Below, one piece after another: positions 62,466 through 64,000 of a stretch of 64,000 nucleotides of DNA; the stretch's first letter is position 1, and each line of letters starts with the position of its first letter. The stretch is from positions 62,001-126,000 of the forward strand of contig NZ_NJGU01000007.1 of the NCBI RefSeq assembly GCF_002213415.1. Direction: 5' to 3'. The notes beneath the pieces were generated by a model. The model was not told where the DNA came from. It made no database searches and worked only from the letters and a program-made list of their open reading frames with translations. Position numbers and translations under genes: made by a program. This DNA comes from Herbaspirillum robiniae (lineage in GTDB: Bacteria > Pseudomonadota > Gammaproteobacteria > Burkholderiales > Burkholderiaceae_D).

Positions 62466-63095
62466 TCAGGCGGCGATGGCGTGCGGCGACGCCTTCATCG
62501 GGACGAAGCGCGGCAGCTGTTCCACCCGCGCGATCCAGCGGCGCACGTTGGCGTAGGGCGCGAGGTCGACGCCGCCTTCGGGCACGTGGGCCACATACGC
62601 GTAACAGGCCAGGTCGGCGATGGTGGCGTGTGCGGCGGCGAGGAACTCGCGCTTGTCCAGATGTTGCTCCAGCAGTCCCAGCACCGCCAGCGTCTTGCGA
62701 TGCGCCAGCGCGTAATCGATCTCGCTCTTGAACAGCTTCACCAGCCGCACGCGGTTCGGGCCTTCGAAGATCTCGCCGGCGGCCAGCGACAGGAACTGTT
62801 GCACATGCGCCGCGCCGACCGGGTCGGAGGGCAGCCACTGCTCGCCGCCGTAGCGCTTGGCCAGGTAGACCAGGATGGCGGTCGAGTCGTACAGCGTGAC
62901 GTCGCCGTCGACGATGACGGGGATCTGGCCGCGCGGGTTCAGGCGGATGAAGTCGGCCTGCTTGTGCTCGCCGGCCGGCACGTTGACCTCGATCACTTCG
63001 TGCGGCAGCTCCAGCATGGACAGCAGCAGCTTGACGCGATGCACGTGGCCGGACAGGGGGAAGCTGTAGAGGCGGATGGGTTGTTGCGTTGTCAT
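62466..63095 (-). CDS. Glutathione S-transferase
   Basis: A 209-residue GST. The N-terminal thioredoxin-like domain begins IRLYSFPLSGHVHRVKLLLSML, with the glutathione-binding IPVIVDGDVTLYDSTAILVYLAKRY; the C-terminal helical domain contains TIADLACYAYVAH. The active-site residue is probably the serine at about 15 (SFPLSGH). Start 63095 has GGAGA upstream; a long open extension to 63347 crosses the operator and was rejected. First gene of the GST-PNPOx operon, divergent from a TetR regulator. Confidence 0.93.
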   Translation of the reverse strand: MTTQQPIRLYSFPLSGHVHRVKLLLSMLELPHEVIEVNVPAGEHKQADFIRLNPRGQIPVIVDGDVTLYDSTAILVYLAKRYGGEQWLPSDPVGAAHVQQFLSLAAGEIFEGPNRVRLVKLFKSEIDYALAHRKTLAVLGLLEQHLDKREFLAAAHATIADLACYAYVAHVPEGGVDLAPYANVRRWIARVEQLPRFVPMKASPHAIAA

Positions 63096-63170
63096 GTTTC
63101 TCTCCAATCGATGTTGATGTTGCGGCAATCCTGCGGATGCGGCGCCGTTGACTTGCATGATGCAATCTGA

Positions 63171-63184
63171 ACCGAACGATCGGT
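63171..63184. promoter_or_regulatory. Probable TetR-family operator
   Basis: ACCGA-ACGA-TCGGT is a perfect 5-bp inverted repeat with a 4-bp spacer, 76 bp upstream of the GST gene and about 200 bp upstream of the divergent TetR gene. The ACCGA...TCGGT type is common for TetR repressors of detoxification genes. Confidence 0.7.
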
Positions 63185-63384
63185 ACAATAGACCGTCGCA
63201 AGGGCGCTTGTCAACCGGGGCGATGCAAAATATTTTTATCCCGTTGCGCGGGAAGCGGGCGCATCCGCGCCGCCGTGCGGTCTTATAATTGCTTGAAATC
63301 CTGAGCCCGGGCTTCATCTGGACCGCAATGCCGGTCCTCGCAGACATCCCGTTCCCGGACTTTCAGAAAAGACAGAGAATCGCC

Positions 63385-63945
63385 ATGCCCGCACCCAGCC
63401 TCTCGCGCGAAGAAGTCGCGCAAATCCTGCTCGCCGAGTTCCGCCGCTCCGGTTACGAGGGCGCCAGCCTGTCCACGCTGTCGGCCGCGACCGGCCTGGG
63501 CAAGTCCAGCCTCTACCACTACTTCCCCAACGGCAAGGTCGACATGGGGCGCGCGGCAATGGAAGTCGTGGGCCACTGGATGCGCGAGAAGGTGGTGCCG
63601 CTGCTCACCTCCGAGGCCGAACCGGAGAAGCGCCTCAAACGCTACTTCGCCGCGATGAGCGAGTTCTACGCCAAGGGCACGCTGCCATGCCTGACCGACC
63701 TGTTCACCATCGGCGAGGCAGCCACCTATTTCCAGCAACAGTTCAAGCAGAACATCGGCAACACCATCAAGCTGATCTCCGCGGTGCTGGAGGACGCCGG
63801 CTTCGCGCCGGCCGAAGCCGCCCGCCGCGCCGAGGACGGGTTGGTGATGATGCACGGCGCGCTGGTGGTGTCGCGCGCCCAGGGCAGCACCGCGGTCTTC
63901 ACGCGCGTGGTGCGCGCCATTCCTGACGTGCTGCTGGCCGAATAG
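63385..63945 (+). CDS. TetR-family transcriptional regulator
   Basis: A 186-residue TetR protein. The N-terminal HTH LSREEVAQILLAEFRRSGYEGASLSTLSAATGLGKSSLYHYFPNGKVDM is canonical; the C-terminal ligand domain fits the LmrA/YxaF-like group. ATG 63385 is chosen over an in-frame start at 63289 because it gives a normal TetR N-terminus. It is divergent from GST/PNPOx, with an inverted-repeat operator between them, so it is the likely repressor of that operon. The 55 bp after its stop hold nothing I can support. Confidence 0.92.
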   Translation: MPAPSLSREEVAQILLAEFRRSGYEGASLSTLSAATGLGKSSLYHYFPNGKVDMGRAAMEVVGHWMREKVVPLLTSEAEPEKRLKRYFAAMSEFYAKGTLPCLTDLFTIGEAATYFQQQFKQNIGNTIKLISAVLEDAGFAPAEAARRAEDGLVMMHGALVVSRAQGSTAVFTRVVRAIPDVLLAE

Positions 63946-64000
63946 CCGGTATCGCGGTTGCGCCGCGCACCGCACCTTTCACTCAACGCTGCGCAACTCC

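Overview
The window looks like chromosome from a high-GC betaproteobacterium of the Oxalobacteraceae, most like Herbaspirillum. This is inferred from gene order and protein character: dprA-smg-topB, the yraL-yraP cluster, mreBCD-mrdA-rodA-rlpA divergent from gatCAB, and a liu leucine-catabolic cluster with a MerR-type LiuR. No species was confirmed by a search. I saw no tRNA, rRNA, CRISPR array, prophage or insertion sequence. The window is mostly core chromosome plus catabolic operons.

Layout. 0-9 kb: a truncated aldo/keto reductase, then a leftward leucine/isovalerate operon (liuA, a DsbA-like isomerase, a YchJ protein, liuB, liuD, an MBL-fold hydrolase) with its regulator liuR and a divergent second MBL hydrolase. 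Two near-perfect palindromes of one type mark the probable LiuR operators. 9-16.5 kb: housekeeping genes def, dprA, smg, topB, xth and pyrE. 16.6-24 kb: a LapA-domain membrane protein, a TlpA thioredoxin, the yraP-yraO-yraN-yraM/yraL cluster (dolP, diaA, LpoA-like, rsmI), an SMR transporter and RlpA. 23.7-33.8 kb: rod-shape genes rodA, mrdA, mreD, mreC and mreB, with an oppositely oriented lipoprotein gene between mreC and mreB, then gatCAB rightward.

34-42 kb: two chemoreceptors flanking an FrnE-type DsbA, a CHRD protein, a JmjC-like cupin and a TauD-type dioxygenase, then an EamA exporter. 42-50 kb: a leftward operon with a Tat-exported binding protein, a Liv-type ABC transporter, an M20 carbamoylase-type hydrolase and an MlrC/M81 metalloprotein. 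REP-like palindromes lie at two of its internal junctions. 50-55 kb: mmsA and an omega-aminotransferase with a divergent MocR regulator. With the preceding operon this suggests uptake and breakdown of an N-carbamoyl-(beta)-amino acid through beta-alanine to acetyl-CoA, which is inference.

55-64 kb: a HAD hydrolase; an MBL-NmrA-DsbA operon divergent from a LysR regulator; a PAS-LuxR regulator divergent from scoAB (acetoacetate:succinyl-CoA transferase, which could use the acetoacetate end product of leucine breakdown); and a PNPOx-like/GST operon divergent from a TetR regulator with a clear inverted-repeat operator.

No wholly new defence or mobile system is visible. The points most worth following are the extended LiuR regulon with its 22-bp perfect hairpin and missing liuC/liuE, the REP-punctuated transporter/hydrolase operon, and the lipoprotein gene inside the mre cluster.
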